Assembly (NCBI GenBank): GCA_015272325.1
Contig: JACYLU010000011.1
Span: forward strand, 62,001-126,000
DNA length: 64,000 bases
Source of the DNA: Synechococcales cyanobacterium C42_A2020_086
GTDB lineage: Bacteria > Cyanobacteriota > Cyanobacteriia > Elainellales > Elainellaceae
Direction of reading: 5' to 3'
Shown here: positions 10,048-18,495 of the stretch, piece after piece
Numbering within the stretch: position 1 is the stretch's first letter
Layout of the letters: every line of letters begins with the position of its first letter
Notes under the pieces: model-generated
Database searches by the model: none
Told to the model about the DNA's origin: nothing
What the model saw: the letters and a program-made list of their open reading frames with translations, nothing else
Made by a program: the position numbers and the translations under genes

Positions 10048-10618
10048 AGCAACACTCACTTTTTGCTGATAACAACAAACAGCAAGATTGAGGCAGGGAA
10101 CTGTGCTATCAGTTCTTCCGGTGCCTCGGTGCAATGATAAAAAGCAATCAGCATTCGGTGAGCGACCAGCGACTGTGGAGCGCTAAAGCGAGAGCAATAT
10201 TGATGTAGAGGTGAACGGTGCTGTGCTCCGGGATGAATGCAAATCGCTTCGATTCATTCATCGATTCTTGCTGCAATAGATTTAGATTAACCTGGACCTA
10301 ACCTGGCTGGCCACCCTGTTCGTTAAAATTCATATCGCTAACCCGTTGTGACGTTTCGTTATAGTTCTCAATGTCGAGATTGAATAATGTCACCGCAGAA
10401 CAGGCGAATTCAGCCGAAAACCGAAAGGCAACAATAGATTAAGAATCTAAGAATCTGGCAATCTTTGAATGCAGCTCGCTACTATGCGACTTAATACTAT
10501 GCGGCTTAGGAGAACTCCATTGGTTCAGTGCAATCGCAGGCACAATTAAAATCAGGACGCTTCAAGCCATACCTGATGGACCATGCTGATAACATCATCT
10601 GACAACATCTAATCCCTC
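10048..10618. other. Divergent spacer EF-G-like / nuclease-like gene
   Basis: A 571-base gene-free region. It contains several imperfect tandem duplications: ACTATGCGACTTAAT/ACTATGCGGCTTAGG at 10481-10510, TAACCTGGACC/TAACCTGGCTG near 10287, and CTGATAACATCAT/CTGACAACATCTA near 10587. Promoters for both flanking genes should lie here, but I could not pick them with confidence. Confidence 0.55.
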
Positions 10619-11383
10619 ATGGAGCGATTTCCCACAGTTTTGCTTCCTTCAGCGCTTCAGTCTGTGAGTCGCGATTCGGAGCAGCGGTATCAGGTTCTCA
10701 ATCAAACCGTTCGTCCGGCTGCTGCCCACTCTCGTCCTCCGCGTGGCCATTCCGAGTCACAGTTTGAGCAAGATCTGTGGCGCTACTTTCCCGGCAAGAT
10801 CCACACCGGGATGATGATGATGCGAGCCGATGGCGCTACGCCCTATGTTCCCGATTTTGCCTATATCGATCCGGACTGCCATCTCCACATCGACATTGAA
10901 ATCGACGAACCCTACACCTACGACACCCGGCAGCCGTTGCACTATCTAAACTGCACCAAAGACCAGCAGCGCAATCAAGCGTTTTTAAATTGGGGCTGGG
11001 TGATCATTCGCTTCAGCGAAGCGCAGATTGTGCAAGCTCCGGCAAGCTGCTGCAAAACGATCGCCAGTCTAGTAGCTACCCTAACAGATGACAACTGCCT
11101 CATGAGTGCGTTTCGCTCGGTGCCCACCCTCAAACCTGAACACCGCTGGACTAAACTAGAAGCGCAGCAGATGGCAGCCGTCAACTATCGTGCCCGCTAT
11201 TTGGCTCCTCCGCAGCCAATTACCAAATCGCGAAAACGCAAGTCTCAGCCGTCGCCGCGTTCCCGGTCTGTTGTAACAACCCACTTTACTTTCTACTGTC
11301 CGGCTTGCGGTGAAGGACCGATTCGCTGGCAAGGGCACTATATTTGCTGCCCAAACTGCCGGTATGATGCCTTTGCTTTGTAG
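10619..11383 (+). CDS. PD-(D/E)XK nuclease-like protein with C-terminal zinc ribbon
   Basis: A 254-residue protein I cannot name. Residues 45-56 (SESQFEQDLWRY) give a helix with Glu46 and Glu50. Residues 78-97 give PDFAYIDPD, then HIDIEIDEP (Asp79, Glu94, Asp96). Residues 113-134 (TKDQQRNQAFLNWGWVIIRF) resemble the D..R...L...GW.V.RF tail of DUF559/Vsr-like nucleases, where E-x-D replaces E-x-K. A basic linker (about 201-216) leads to a zinc ribbon, Cys227-x2-Cys230 and Cys244-x2-Cys247. Nuclease fold and metal binding are inferred from motifs. Nothing in the neighbourhood (RidA, EF-G-like) explains its role. Confidence 0.72.
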   Translation: MERFPTVLLPSALQSVSRDSEQRYQVLNQTVRPAAAHSRPPRGHSESQFEQDLWRYFPGKIHTGMMMMRADGATPYVPDFAYIDPDCHLHIDIEIDEPYTYDTRQPLHYLNCTKDQQRNQAFLNWGWVIIRFSEAQIVQAPASCCKTIASLVATLTDDNCLMSAFRSVPTLKPEHRWTKLEAQQMAAVNYRARYLAPPQPITKSRKRKSQPSPRSRSVVTTHFTFYCPACGEGPIRWQGHYICCPNCRYDAFAL

Positions 11384-11426
11384 TAGGCTTTGCGGCAAAT
11401 CGTTCGCAGATCATTCAAACGCAGGA

Positions 11427-11846
11427 TTATTCAGACCCCCTGTCCGGCATATTGCCATCAGAATGAACGACCGCATCGACTTCGATTTCAACCAGCATCT
11501 CGGGTGTGGCTAGGCGACTGACTTCGACTAGAGTGTTGGCGGGACGAATCGAGCCAAAATACTCGCCGTGGGCTTTAGCAATCGCATCCCAATCGTTCAT
11601 ATTGGTGAGGTAGACGCGCGTTCGCACAACGTGAGCCAGCTCAGCATTGACGGCTATCAGCGCCGCCTCGATTTTTCTCAAGATGTATACCGCCTGCTCG
11701 TAGGGCTGCCCCGGATGCTGAATGGTGCCGCTAGCATCTGATGCAGTAGTACCCGCTACATAAACAAAGGGCCCCACCCGCACCGCCCGAGAGTAGCCGG
11801 CAATCGCTTCCCAAGGTGTACCGCTGGAAATCTGTTGGCGCTCCAT
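11427..11846 (-). CDS. RidA/YjgF/UK114 family protein
   Basis: A 139-residue protein with the RidA core: SRAVRVGPFVYVAGTTA, then AELAHVVRTRVYLTNMNDW, then LATPEMLVEIEVDAVV. RidA proteins hydrolyse reactive enamine/imine intermediates. The Arg in VVRTRVYL is at the position that binds the substrate carboxylate in deaminating members. It lies 361 bases past the end of the atzE-like gene on the same strand, with a short opposite-strand gene between. RidA-like proteins often accompany amidase or deaminase pathways, but linkage here is not shown. Confidence 0.85.
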   Translation of the reverse strand: MERQQISSGTPWEAIAGYSRAVRVGPFVYVAGTTASDASGTIQHPGQPYEQAVYILRKIEAALIAVNAELAHVVRTRVYLTNMNDWDAIAKAHGEYFGSIRPANTLVEVSRLATPEMLVEIEVDAVVHSDGNMPDRGSE

Positions 11847-11971
11847 CCGTAGAATCCACCTCTCTAGTCTTCACTCAATCTTTTTGAAATCCGAACCAAT
11901 ACGCTTCTCGAACTCCTTTAAGATCAGCAAGAGTATCCAGAATTGGCGTCGTTCTTCAACTTCATCTATCT

Positions 11972-12211
11972 ATGGGTAGAAAAAACAATCAGCTTTCTCT
12001 CACGATTGTCGTATGCAGCATTTTGGGCATCATCTTTGGCGCTACTGCCAGTCAGGCTGAAATTCATCAATGTTTGACCGATGATACTCCATCGAACCAA
12101 TGCCTGATGCAAAGCCCCACCGAGAAGCGGCTAGAAGGCATGTTCACTGGGCTGTTTGTGGGAGCCGGCGCAGCGATTGGTGCCACGTGGCAAGTCAGCC
12201 AGAAGCGTTAG
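11972..12211 (+). CDS. Small exported or membrane protein, unknown
   Basis: A 79-residue protein with an N-terminal signal-like segment (LTIVVCSILGIIFGATASQAE, with a plausible cleavage after SQA). It has a Cys pair in HQCLTDDTPSNQCL and a second hydrophobic stretch, GMFTGLFVGAGAAIGATWQ. I do not recognise a family. Its stop codon overlaps that of the convergent amidase gene by two bases. The signal-peptide layout argues that it is real. Confidence 0.55.
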   Translation: MGRKNNQLSLTIVVCSILGIIFGATASQAEIHQCLTDDTPSNQCLMQSPTEKRLEGMFTGLFVGAGAAIGATWQVSQKR

Positions 12212-13620
12212 GATTCAGCTCGATAAACCTGAGCCACAGGAGCAGCCACTACCCCCTCGGACTCCAACCAGGCCGCTACCCGCAAAATCCGAGCTTCCTG
12301 GTAGGGGGCGGCAATGATCTGTACTCCCATCGGCAGTTCGTTGGGGTGTACGACAGGCACCGATAGCACTGGCAGCCCTACAAAGGAAAGTGGCTGGGTA
12401 TACAGTCCCAAATTTGGACGTACCAGCACCTCTACGCCATCAAGCTGCATCGTCTGCTGCCCAATTTTGGGAGCAGGGCAGGGCGTTGTGGGAGCCAGAA
12501 TCACGTCCACCTGCTGAAAAATCTGCCGGAGCTGGTTGCGATACCACTGACGAAACCGCTGTGCCTGAAGATACCAGGTGTTGGGAATCATGGTGCCTGC
12601 CAAGAAGCGATCGCGGGTGGCGGGGTCAAAGTCTTGCGCCCGCGTTTTCAGATGGCCGAGATGGAGATTGCTGCCCTCGCTAGCGGTAATCACATAGGCG
12701 GCTGCTCGGGCCCGGTGGGCTTCAGGAATTGTTACAGTCTGGGTGACTCCTAGGGCCCGAGCTACAATTTCTACTGCCGCCATTGCAGCAGGCTCACTAC
12801 CTCGGGCAAAGTAGTCCTCTGCCACCGCGATGCGCAAACCCGCAATACCTTGATTAAGCTGTGGCAGCACCGGATCGGGCGGACGCGGGGTGCAGATCGG
12901 GTCGCGAGGATCGGGGCCCTGGAGCAAATCGAATGTGAAGGCAATGTCGCGGATCGAACGAGCAAAAGGTCCAATGTGATCCAAACTGCCTGAGAAGAGA
13001 TACACTCCAGCGCGAGATAGTCGCCCGTAGGTCGGCTTCAGGCCAAAGATACCGCAAAACGACGCCGGAACCCGGATCGAGCCATTTGTATCTGAGCCTA
13101 GCGTTAAGGGCACCAGACCCGCCGCCACCGCCGCCGCCGAGCCGCCCGAGGAGCCGCCTGCCACCCGCGACAGATCATGCGGGTTGTGGGTTGGTCCATA
13201 GTGGCTGTTTTCGGTGACAAAGCCATAGGCGTACTCATCCATATTGAGTGTTCCAATCAAGACCGCTCCAGCTCGTCTCAGCCCTGCCACGGCGGTTGCA
13301 TCTTGGGAGGCAGGCGGATTGTCGCGGTTAATTTTGGAGCCAGCTAAAGTAGTTAATCCAGCAACATCAAACAGATTTTTGACCGCAAAGGGAACGCCTG
13401 CCAACTCACCGGGGTCCTCGCCGCGCTCCAGGGCTTGATCGATCGCAGCAGCCTCTGCCAGGGCCTGTTCCGTCAGCACTGCCGTAAAGCTATTCAGAGC
13501 GTTGTCGTGACTAGCAACCCGATCTAAAGCCGCTTGAACGACGACTTGAGCAGAAACCACCCCAGTGCGAACGGCGGTTGCTGTGGCCACCGCATCTGCC
13601 CCGGCAAAATCAAACGTCAT
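12208..13620 (-). CDS. atzE: Amidase-signature enzyme, AtzE family (1-carboxybiuret hydrolase-like)
   Basis: A 470-residue amidase. The Ser-cisSer-Lys triad is visible: Lys81 in GVPFAVKNLFDVAG, Ser157 in GGSSGGSAAAVA and nucleophile Ser181 in GSDTNGSIRVPAS. The sequence resembles AtzE, the GatA-related catalytic subunit that removes ammonia from 1-carboxybiuret in cyanurate breakdown. A DUF4089/AtzG-like gene lies 62 bases upstream on the same strand, as in known AtzE-AtzG heterotetramers. No cyanurate hydrolase or allophanate hydrolase is in view, so the substrate in this organism may be another ureido or carboxy-amide compound. Confidence 0.85.
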   Translation of the reverse strand: MTFDFAGADAVATATAVRTGVVSAQVVVQAALDRVASHDNALNSFTAVLTEQALAEAAAIDQALERGEDPGELAGVPFAVKNLFDVAGLTTLAGSKINRDNPPASQDATAVAGLRRAGAVLIGTLNMDEYAYGFVTENSHYGPTHNPHDLSRVAGGSSGGSAAAVAAGLVPLTLGSDTNGSIRVPASFCGIFGLKPTYGRLSRAGVYLFSGSLDHIGPFARSIRDIAFTFDLLQGPDPRDPICTPRPPDPVLPQLNQGIAGLRIAVAEDYFARGSEPAAMAAVEIVARALGVTQTVTIPEAHRARAAAYVITASEGSNLHLGHLKTRAQDFDPATRDRFLAGTMIPNTWYLQAQRFRQWYRNQLRQIFQQVDVILAPTTPCPAPKIGQQTMQLDGVEVLVRPNLGLYTQPLSFVGLPVLSVPVVHPNELPMGVQIIAAPYQEARILRVAAWLESEGVVAAPVAQVYRAES

Positions 13621-13682
13621 AGTAGAACCCCGTTTCCCAACCAGTATCGGGCTTCAGTATACGGCGGACTGAGGGGCGAATC

Positions 13683-13901
13683 CTAGGGATCAAACACCGG
13701 GGCGATCTCAATTTCTTCGGGCAGTGGGAATTCCATCACGAGCTGAGCAATATCTGCCGTTCGCTGCAGGTTGGCGATCACGCCCGGACGGTAATCGGGT
13801 GCAATAGGCAACTGCAGCAGCTCGGCCATGAGGTCTACGAGCTGAGCGATATCCAGTGTCTCGCCTGACGTTAAATCCAAAGAATTCGCCATCGCGATCA
13901 C
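13683..13901 (-). CDS. atzG: AtzG-like small subunit (DUF4089)
   Basis: A 72-residue protein with the features of the AtzG/GatC-like small subunit: DIAQLVDLMAELLQLPIAP, then YRPGVIANLQRTADIAQLVM and a PLPEEIE tail. Such subunits wrap around the AtzE amidase. The GTG start at 13901 overlaps the TGA of the upstream ABC ATPase gene as GTGA, a four-base overlap typical of translational coupling. An ATG at 13892 is the alternative. The amidase gene follows directly. Confidence 0.8.
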   Translation of the reverse strand: MIAMANSLDLTSGETLDIAQLVDLMAELLQLPIAPDYRPGVIANLQRTADIAQLVMEFPLPEEIEIAPVFDP

Positions 13902-14689
13902 ACCGCTCCACCAGGACGATTTGCCTGCAGCATCCCATCTTCGATGTGAACAACCCGGTCGGCTTCTTCAATAATACGCGGGTCGTGGGTCACCATCACC
14001 ACGGTACGCCCTTGCTCTTTCGCTAAACGACGCAGCAGCGCCACCACCGCCTGACCGCTGCGGGAATCGAGGGCGGCCGTCGGCTCGTCGGCCATGATGA
14101 AGTGCGGATTGCCGGCCAAGGCTCGCGCAATCGCCACCCGCTGCTTTTGCCCACCCGAGAGGTCTCGAGGCAAACTGTCGGCTTTGCCGTCTAGCTCCAC
14201 CTCCGTCAAGAGCCGCAAGGCTTCCTGTCGCCCTGCCCGTCCCTTAACGCCCTTCATTTCTAGAGCCACCGCCACGTTTTCTAGAGCCGTCAGCGCCGGA
14301 AACAGATTGAATTCCTGAAAGATAAAGCCAATGTTTTTGAGGCGAAAGCGAGACAGCTGTGAGCGCGACATGCGCGTCAGATCCTGCCCGAGCAGCGTCA
14401 CACTGCCTGCCGTTGGCGTCAAAATACCTCCCAAGATCGACAGCAGCGTTGTTTTACCGGAGCCGGAGGGTCCCATTAACAGCTGAATATCGCCTCGATA
14501 GACATCTAGGTCAATGTTTTTCAGGGCATGGAAGCGTTGCGTTCCGCTCTGGAAGACCATTTCCACGCCTCTAGCAACAATGGCTCTGGCTCCCGCCTTG
14601 ACCGGATCGAGAGCTGCATCAGAGACCGAGTTCAACGTTCTAGCCGACTCCGTTAAATTGACTTGAAAATTGATTGGCGCAGCAGTCAT
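13898..14689 (-). CDS. devA: DevA-type ABC transporter ATP-binding protein
   Basis: A 263-residue ATPase of the LolD/MacB/DevA group. It shows Walker A GPSGSGKTT, the Q-loop in FIFQEFNLFP, the signature LSGGQKQRVAIARAL, Walker B FIMADEPTAALD and the H-loop in MVTHD. About 40 extra N-terminal residues precede the domain. DevA proteins power DevBCA exporters that move glycolipids or other envelope molecules through TolC. The permease gene lies 425 bases upstream on the same strand. The 3' end is coupled to the atzG-like gene. Confidence 0.88.
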   Translation of the reverse strand: MTAAPINFQVNLTESARTLNSVSDAALDPVKAGARAIVARGVEMVFQSGTQRFHALKNIDLDVYRGDIQLLMGPSGSGKTTLLSILGGILTPTAGSVTLLGQDLTRMSRSQLSRFRLKNIGFIFQEFNLFPALTALENVAVALEMKGVKGRAGRQEALRLLTEVELDGKADSLPRDLSGGQKQRVAIARALAGNPHFIMADEPTAALDSRSGQAVVALLRRLAKEQGRTVVMVTHDPRIIEEADRVVHIEDGMLQANRPGGAV

Positions 14690-15114
14690 GTTCTTGGGTA
14701 GGTAAGTGGCAGGGATTCTATAAATCTATCGATCTACGAAATTTATTACGTTGAATGACCCATCTTTATGCAGTATGAGAGGTTTTGTTCGGGATGGTCA
14801 GGAAATTGGCACAGTCATCCATCTGTCACAGTTACGCTGCGAAGCCTTAAAGCGGATGAACGCTGACAGTCGCTCGAGTCCAGTTGCATTTCTGTCTGAA
14901 TTGTGGTTCCAGTAGTTGAGTGTCGATGTAGTTGAATTCAAACCGATCGCTCCTGACTTCGGACAGCCGATCGGGGGGCTTGGCACTCTCATAGGGTCAC
15001 TCCTCATGGGTCAACTGGGTTAAACAAGGCATCCCATTCATGCTTTTACAAACCTCCACACCGCCATCGGATTTTCATTCAGACTTGCATTGGGATCACT
15101 GGCATTGAGATCGC
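14690..15114. other. Spacer between devC-like and devA-like genes
   Basis: A 425-base gap within a same-strand run. An open frame of 69 codons on the minus strand (14798-15007) has no recognisable features, and I do not accept it. The gap is long enough for a separate promoter for devA-atzGE. It holds one imperfect 16-bp duplication starting GTAGTTGA near 14910. Confidence 0.5.
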
Positions 15115-16356
15115 CTACGATTTGAACACAATGGCTGGATCGACCCGCGTAATCTTCTGGATGGCAAAAATGGCCGAGCCAACACACATAAAAATGGTTA
15201 GTCCCAGAATGCCGGTGGCCGTCAGCGGCGTAATCAAGATCATGATGCCTTGGGTTTGAAAGGTCCAGGCTCCAAGCGCAAGGCAGAGCGCCAAACTAGG
15301 CAGGTAGCCTAACACTCCCATCCATAGGGCTTGGCGGATGATGATGCCATACACAACGCGATCGGAAACGCCCATTGCTTTCAGGGTGGCAAACTCCTTC
15401 ATATGGTCAGAGACGGACGAATAGAGAATTTGTCCCACGATCACCACCCCTACAATCACCCCTACGGTGGCTCCTAAGCCCAGAATGAAGCCAATGCCCG
15501 TGCGCCGCACCCAGTAGTTGCGCGTACGGTTAGCCATTTCCGTTTGGGTATAGGCTTGGGTTTCGGGGAGAGCAGCTTCGAGGCGCTGCTTCAGCGTGTC
15601 TAGGTCTTGTCCCGGCTGCGCCCGCACCAGGATATAGCTGATGCCATCAGTAGCGGTCAGCGGCGAAGGGCGAGACGTAGCAGGGTTAGCATCGGGGGAG
15701 CGTTCGTACACATTAGTGCAGAGAAACTGTCCTGCTTCTAGACGGCAGTTGAGGTTAGCGGTAAGTCCGGCTGTCGCAAAGGCTTTGGCATTCTCGATCG
15801 AGGTGAATAGATAGGGGCTAGAAGCAATTGACTGCGCGCCTTCGCTCAACCCCACAACTCGCAGACTCAAAGAACCAAGCGTTGCTGTATCTCCGACCTG
15901 CTGAATGCCGAGTCCACCCATCACCGACTCATCTACCATGACGGTGTAAGGGTCTTGTAAGTTGCCGAGGCTGCCCTGGGTCATGCGAAAGGAGCTGAAC
16001 AATTGCCCGGTCGGCTCAAAGCCAAACACGCGCACCAAGTTGATTTCGCCGCTGGGACTGCGCCAAGTGCCGCCCCCCATCAGCAATGGCTCTGCCCGCT
16101 CGACCCCCTCAACTTGCCGCACTCGGTCTAGGTTGCCGGCAGGCATGGGCAGAGTCAACTCTAGTTGCACCATGTCACGATGGGCGATCCAGATATCTGC
16201 ATTCGACTGGTCAATCAACACCCCGACTGAGCGGATAAACCCACTGAGGACGCCCGTTTGGATGGTGACCAAGCTCACGGCAAACATAATGCCGGCCTGA
16301 GCCACTAAAAACCGAGGAATATCCTCGAAAAGATTTCGACGCGCAATGGAAGCCAT
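15115..16356 (-). CDS. devC: DevC-type ABC transporter permease (FtsX-like)
   Basis: A 413-residue permease with the DevC/MacB-FtsX layout. There is one N-terminal membrane segment (AGIMFAVSLVTIQTGVLSG), a periplasmic domain of about 230 residues, then three C-terminal membrane segments, including FILGLGATVGVIVGVVIVG and GLTIFMCVGSAIFAIQ. The motif YSSVSDHMKEFATLKAMG is typical of the family. DevB, the HlyD-like adaptor usually encoded just upstream, is absent: the 467 bases before this gene are non-coding. The adaptor may be encoded elsewhere. Confidence 0.86.
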   Translation of the reverse strand: MASIARRNLFEDIPRFLVAQAGIMFAVSLVTIQTGVLSGFIRSVGVLIDQSNADIWIAHRDMVQLELTLPMPAGNLDRVRQVEGVERAEPLLMGGGTWRSPSGEINLVRVFGFEPTGQLFSSFRMTQGSLGNLQDPYTVMVDESVMGGLGIQQVGDTATLGSLSLRVVGLSEGAQSIASSPYLFTSIENAKAFATAGLTANLNCRLEAGQFLCTNVYERSPDANPATSRPSPLTATDGISYILVRAQPGQDLDTLKQRLEAALPETQAYTQTEMANRTRNYWVRRTGIGFILGLGATVGVIVGVVIVGQILYSSVSDHMKEFATLKAMGVSDRVVYGIIIRQALWMGVLGYLPSLALCLALGAWTFQTQGIMILITPLTATGILGLTIFMCVGSAIFAIQKITRVDPAIVFKS

Positions 16357-16823
16357 GAGCCGTGCCCTTGCTAAACAGTGAGCGGCAACTCTACTTTACT
16401 TTGACGTTACTTTTAGGACGCTAAAGGACGGAAGTGGGTTGCCAAGAAAACGACGTGAGGAGGGAGGTAGTGCTTGAGTGATGAAACAGAAGGATGCCTT
16501 CATTGTTTAGAGTAAGCCTCAAGTTTATCTTCACCGGTTTGGGTGAGCCGATCGGGTATAGAACGGGGACAAATCAAGGGTTCCATGATTTCAACTGTGC
16601 CCTATGCTCAGATGGTCGTCTATAGAACTAAACCAAACGCGGCATGTCTTTACAAAATCATGTTGACGAAAAACTGCTGTATCCGTTGCACCAATCCTGC
16701 GGTCAAGCAAAATTGAGGTTCGGTGATGCTGTGAGCAAGCAACTGTGAGCGTTCATTCTTTCTTCATTATCTCCCACGGCTCTCCTGAAAAATAAATTCA
16801 GGGCAGCAAATCCATCTCGGTGC
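16357..16823. other. Spacer upstream of devC-like, downstream of MerA-like gene
   Basis: 467 bases without a gene on either strand. It should contain the devC promoter. An imperfect 10-bp duplication (AGGACGCTAA/AGGACGGAAG) lies at 16415-16434. A short inverted repeat CCTGAA/TTCAGG near 16785-16803 lacks a T-run. Confidence 0.5.
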
Positions 16824-18398
16824 TTACGCAAGTTTGCTGAGAAGCCTGAGCAAAAACCGGCTGCGAGGCGTCAGCAGCGTCCGGCGATAGGCATCTGCTG
16901 CTTTCTTGATCGCTTCTGCCTGGGTGGGATAGGGATGGATCACGGTGGAGAGCTGGCTCAACCCGATTTTACCGACCATAGCGGTTGTCACTTCGCTGAT
17001 CATCTCTCCGGCATGGCGAGCGACAATCGTGGCTCCCAGAATTTTGTCCTTGCCTTGGGGATGCAAAATCTTGATGAAACCGGTGGTTTCCCCGTCAGCA
17101 ATCGCCCGATCGACCGTGCTGAAGTCGATTTTAATTGTGTTTACTGCCATGCCTTGAGCCGTCGCCTCGTGTTCATATAGCCCTACATGGGCGACTTCCG
17201 GATCAGTATAGGTAACCCACGGCATGATGAGCTGGCTCAACTGCGAGCGTCCTAACCCCAGAGGGGCAAACAGAGAGTTTTTGATCACCAGTCGTGCAGC
17301 CGCATCGGCAGCATGGGTAAACTTCCAGTTCATGCAAATATCGCCTGCCGCATAGATATGGGACTGCGTCGTTTGCAAGTAGTCATTCACGCGGATGCCG
17401 TGGCGGTCGTACTCCACGCCGGCTGCCTCCAGGTTTAGCCCCTCCACATTGGGTGCCCGTCCTGCCCCCACCAAAATTTCATCGACGGTAATGGAGGCTG
17501 GCTGATGGTTCTCTAGAAAATGGATCACCTTGCCTGCCTCTGTTGGCTCGACACGCTGAATCTGGCTATTCAGCAGCAGATGCATGCCTTCGTCTAGAAA
17601 GGTTTGCTGCACAATCTCCGCGGCTTCGGCATCTTCCCGATTCAGCAGGTGCGGTCCTTTGTGAAATAGCGTCACCTGGGAGCCGAGCCGCTGAAACGCC
17701 TGAGCCAGTTCGCAGCCAATCGGACCACCGCCAATCACTGCGAGCCGAGACGGTCGTTCGGTCAGGGAAAAGACGGTTTCATTAGTCAGATAGCCGGTTT
17801 GCTCAAGGCCGAGAATATCAGGACGAGCCGCCCGTGCTCCGGTGGCGATTACTGCCTTGCGAAAGCGCAGCCGCCGCGTGCCCATGCCATCTGCCACCTC
17901 AATGGTTCGGGCATCGACAAAGCGCCCGTCGCCCAAGAACACATCCACCCCTAATTTTTGGAAGCGGCTGGCCGAATCGTGGTGGCTAATGCCGGCTCGC
18001 AGACGCCGCATCCGAGCCATGACTGCTGCAAAGTCAATATCTATCTCATTCGGTGGCTGAATGCCGAAGGGTTGGGCATTGCGAATATCAGCCACGACGC
18101 GCGAGGAGCGAATCACGCACTTCGAGGGCACGCACCCCACATTCAGGCAATCGCCGCCCATTAAGTGCCGTTCGATCAGCGCCACCTTCAGCCCCAGACC
18201 CAAGCCAGCGGCTCCAGCGGCCACGACCAGTCCAGCGGTGCCGGCCCCGATGACGACCAAGTCATATAGGTCTTGCGGCGTCGGGTTTACCCAATCGGGT
18301 GGGTGGACCTGGGAAACCAGGGTTTGATTGTACTCATCCATGGGCAGCACCCCAAAAGGAACCGCCGGCGAGGCAGCAGACGATAGGCGATTCGACAT
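16824..18398 (-). CDS. Mercuric reductase-like FAD-dependent disulfide oxidoreductase
   Basis: A 524-residue member of the dihydrolipoamide dehydrogenase/mercuric reductase superfamily. It has the FAD motif VVIGAGTAGLVVAAGAAG, redox-active disulfide GGDCLNVGCVPSK, NAD-binding VIGGGPIGCELAQAF, second FAD motif IYAAGDICMNWKFTH and the C-terminal HPYPTQAEAIKKAAD dyad region. The C-terminal Cys pair that binds Hg(II) in MerA is absent, since the protein ends LLRLLSKLA, so mercury reduction is unlikely. A TVP38 family membrane protein gene lies just upstream on the same strand, an arrangement I recall from other bacteria. The physiological disulfide substrate is unknown. Confidence 0.88.
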   Translation of the reverse strand: MSNRLSSAASPAVPFGVLPMDEYNQTLVSQVHPPDWVNPTPQDLYDLVVIGAGTAGLVVAAGAAGLGLGLKVALIERHLMGGDCLNVGCVPSKCVIRSSRVVADIRNAQPFGIQPPNEIDIDFAAVMARMRRLRAGISHHDSASRFQKLGVDVFLGDGRFVDARTIEVADGMGTRRLRFRKAVIATGARAARPDILGLEQTGYLTNETVFSLTERPSRLAVIGGGPIGCELAQAFQRLGSQVTLFHKGPHLLNREDAEAAEIVQQTFLDEGMHLLLNSQIQRVEPTEAGKVIHFLENHQPASITVDEILVGAGRAPNVEGLNLEAAGVEYDRHGIRVNDYLQTTQSHIYAAGDICMNWKFTHAADAAARLVIKNSLFAPLGLGRSQLSQLIMPWVTYTDPEVAHVGLYEHEATAQGMAVNTIKIDFSTVDRAIADGETTGFIKILHPQGKDKILGATIVARHAGEMISEVTTAMVGKIGLSQLSTVIHPYPTQAEAIKKAADAYRRTLLTPRSRFLLRLLSKLA

Positions 18399-18495
18399 GA
18401 GTTAAGACTCCCAATCTTGAGTGATGGTTAGGTAGAGGGATGGTTAGGCAAAGAAGTTGAGGCAGAGCAGAGTATAGCCAGCATCCAGATGTCGC

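Noticed and set aside
14798-15007. 69-codon minus-strand frame between devC-like and devA-like genes, considered as a remnant of devB
   Set aside because: It has no HlyD-type coiled coil, signal or other features; it does not look like a DevB fragment.
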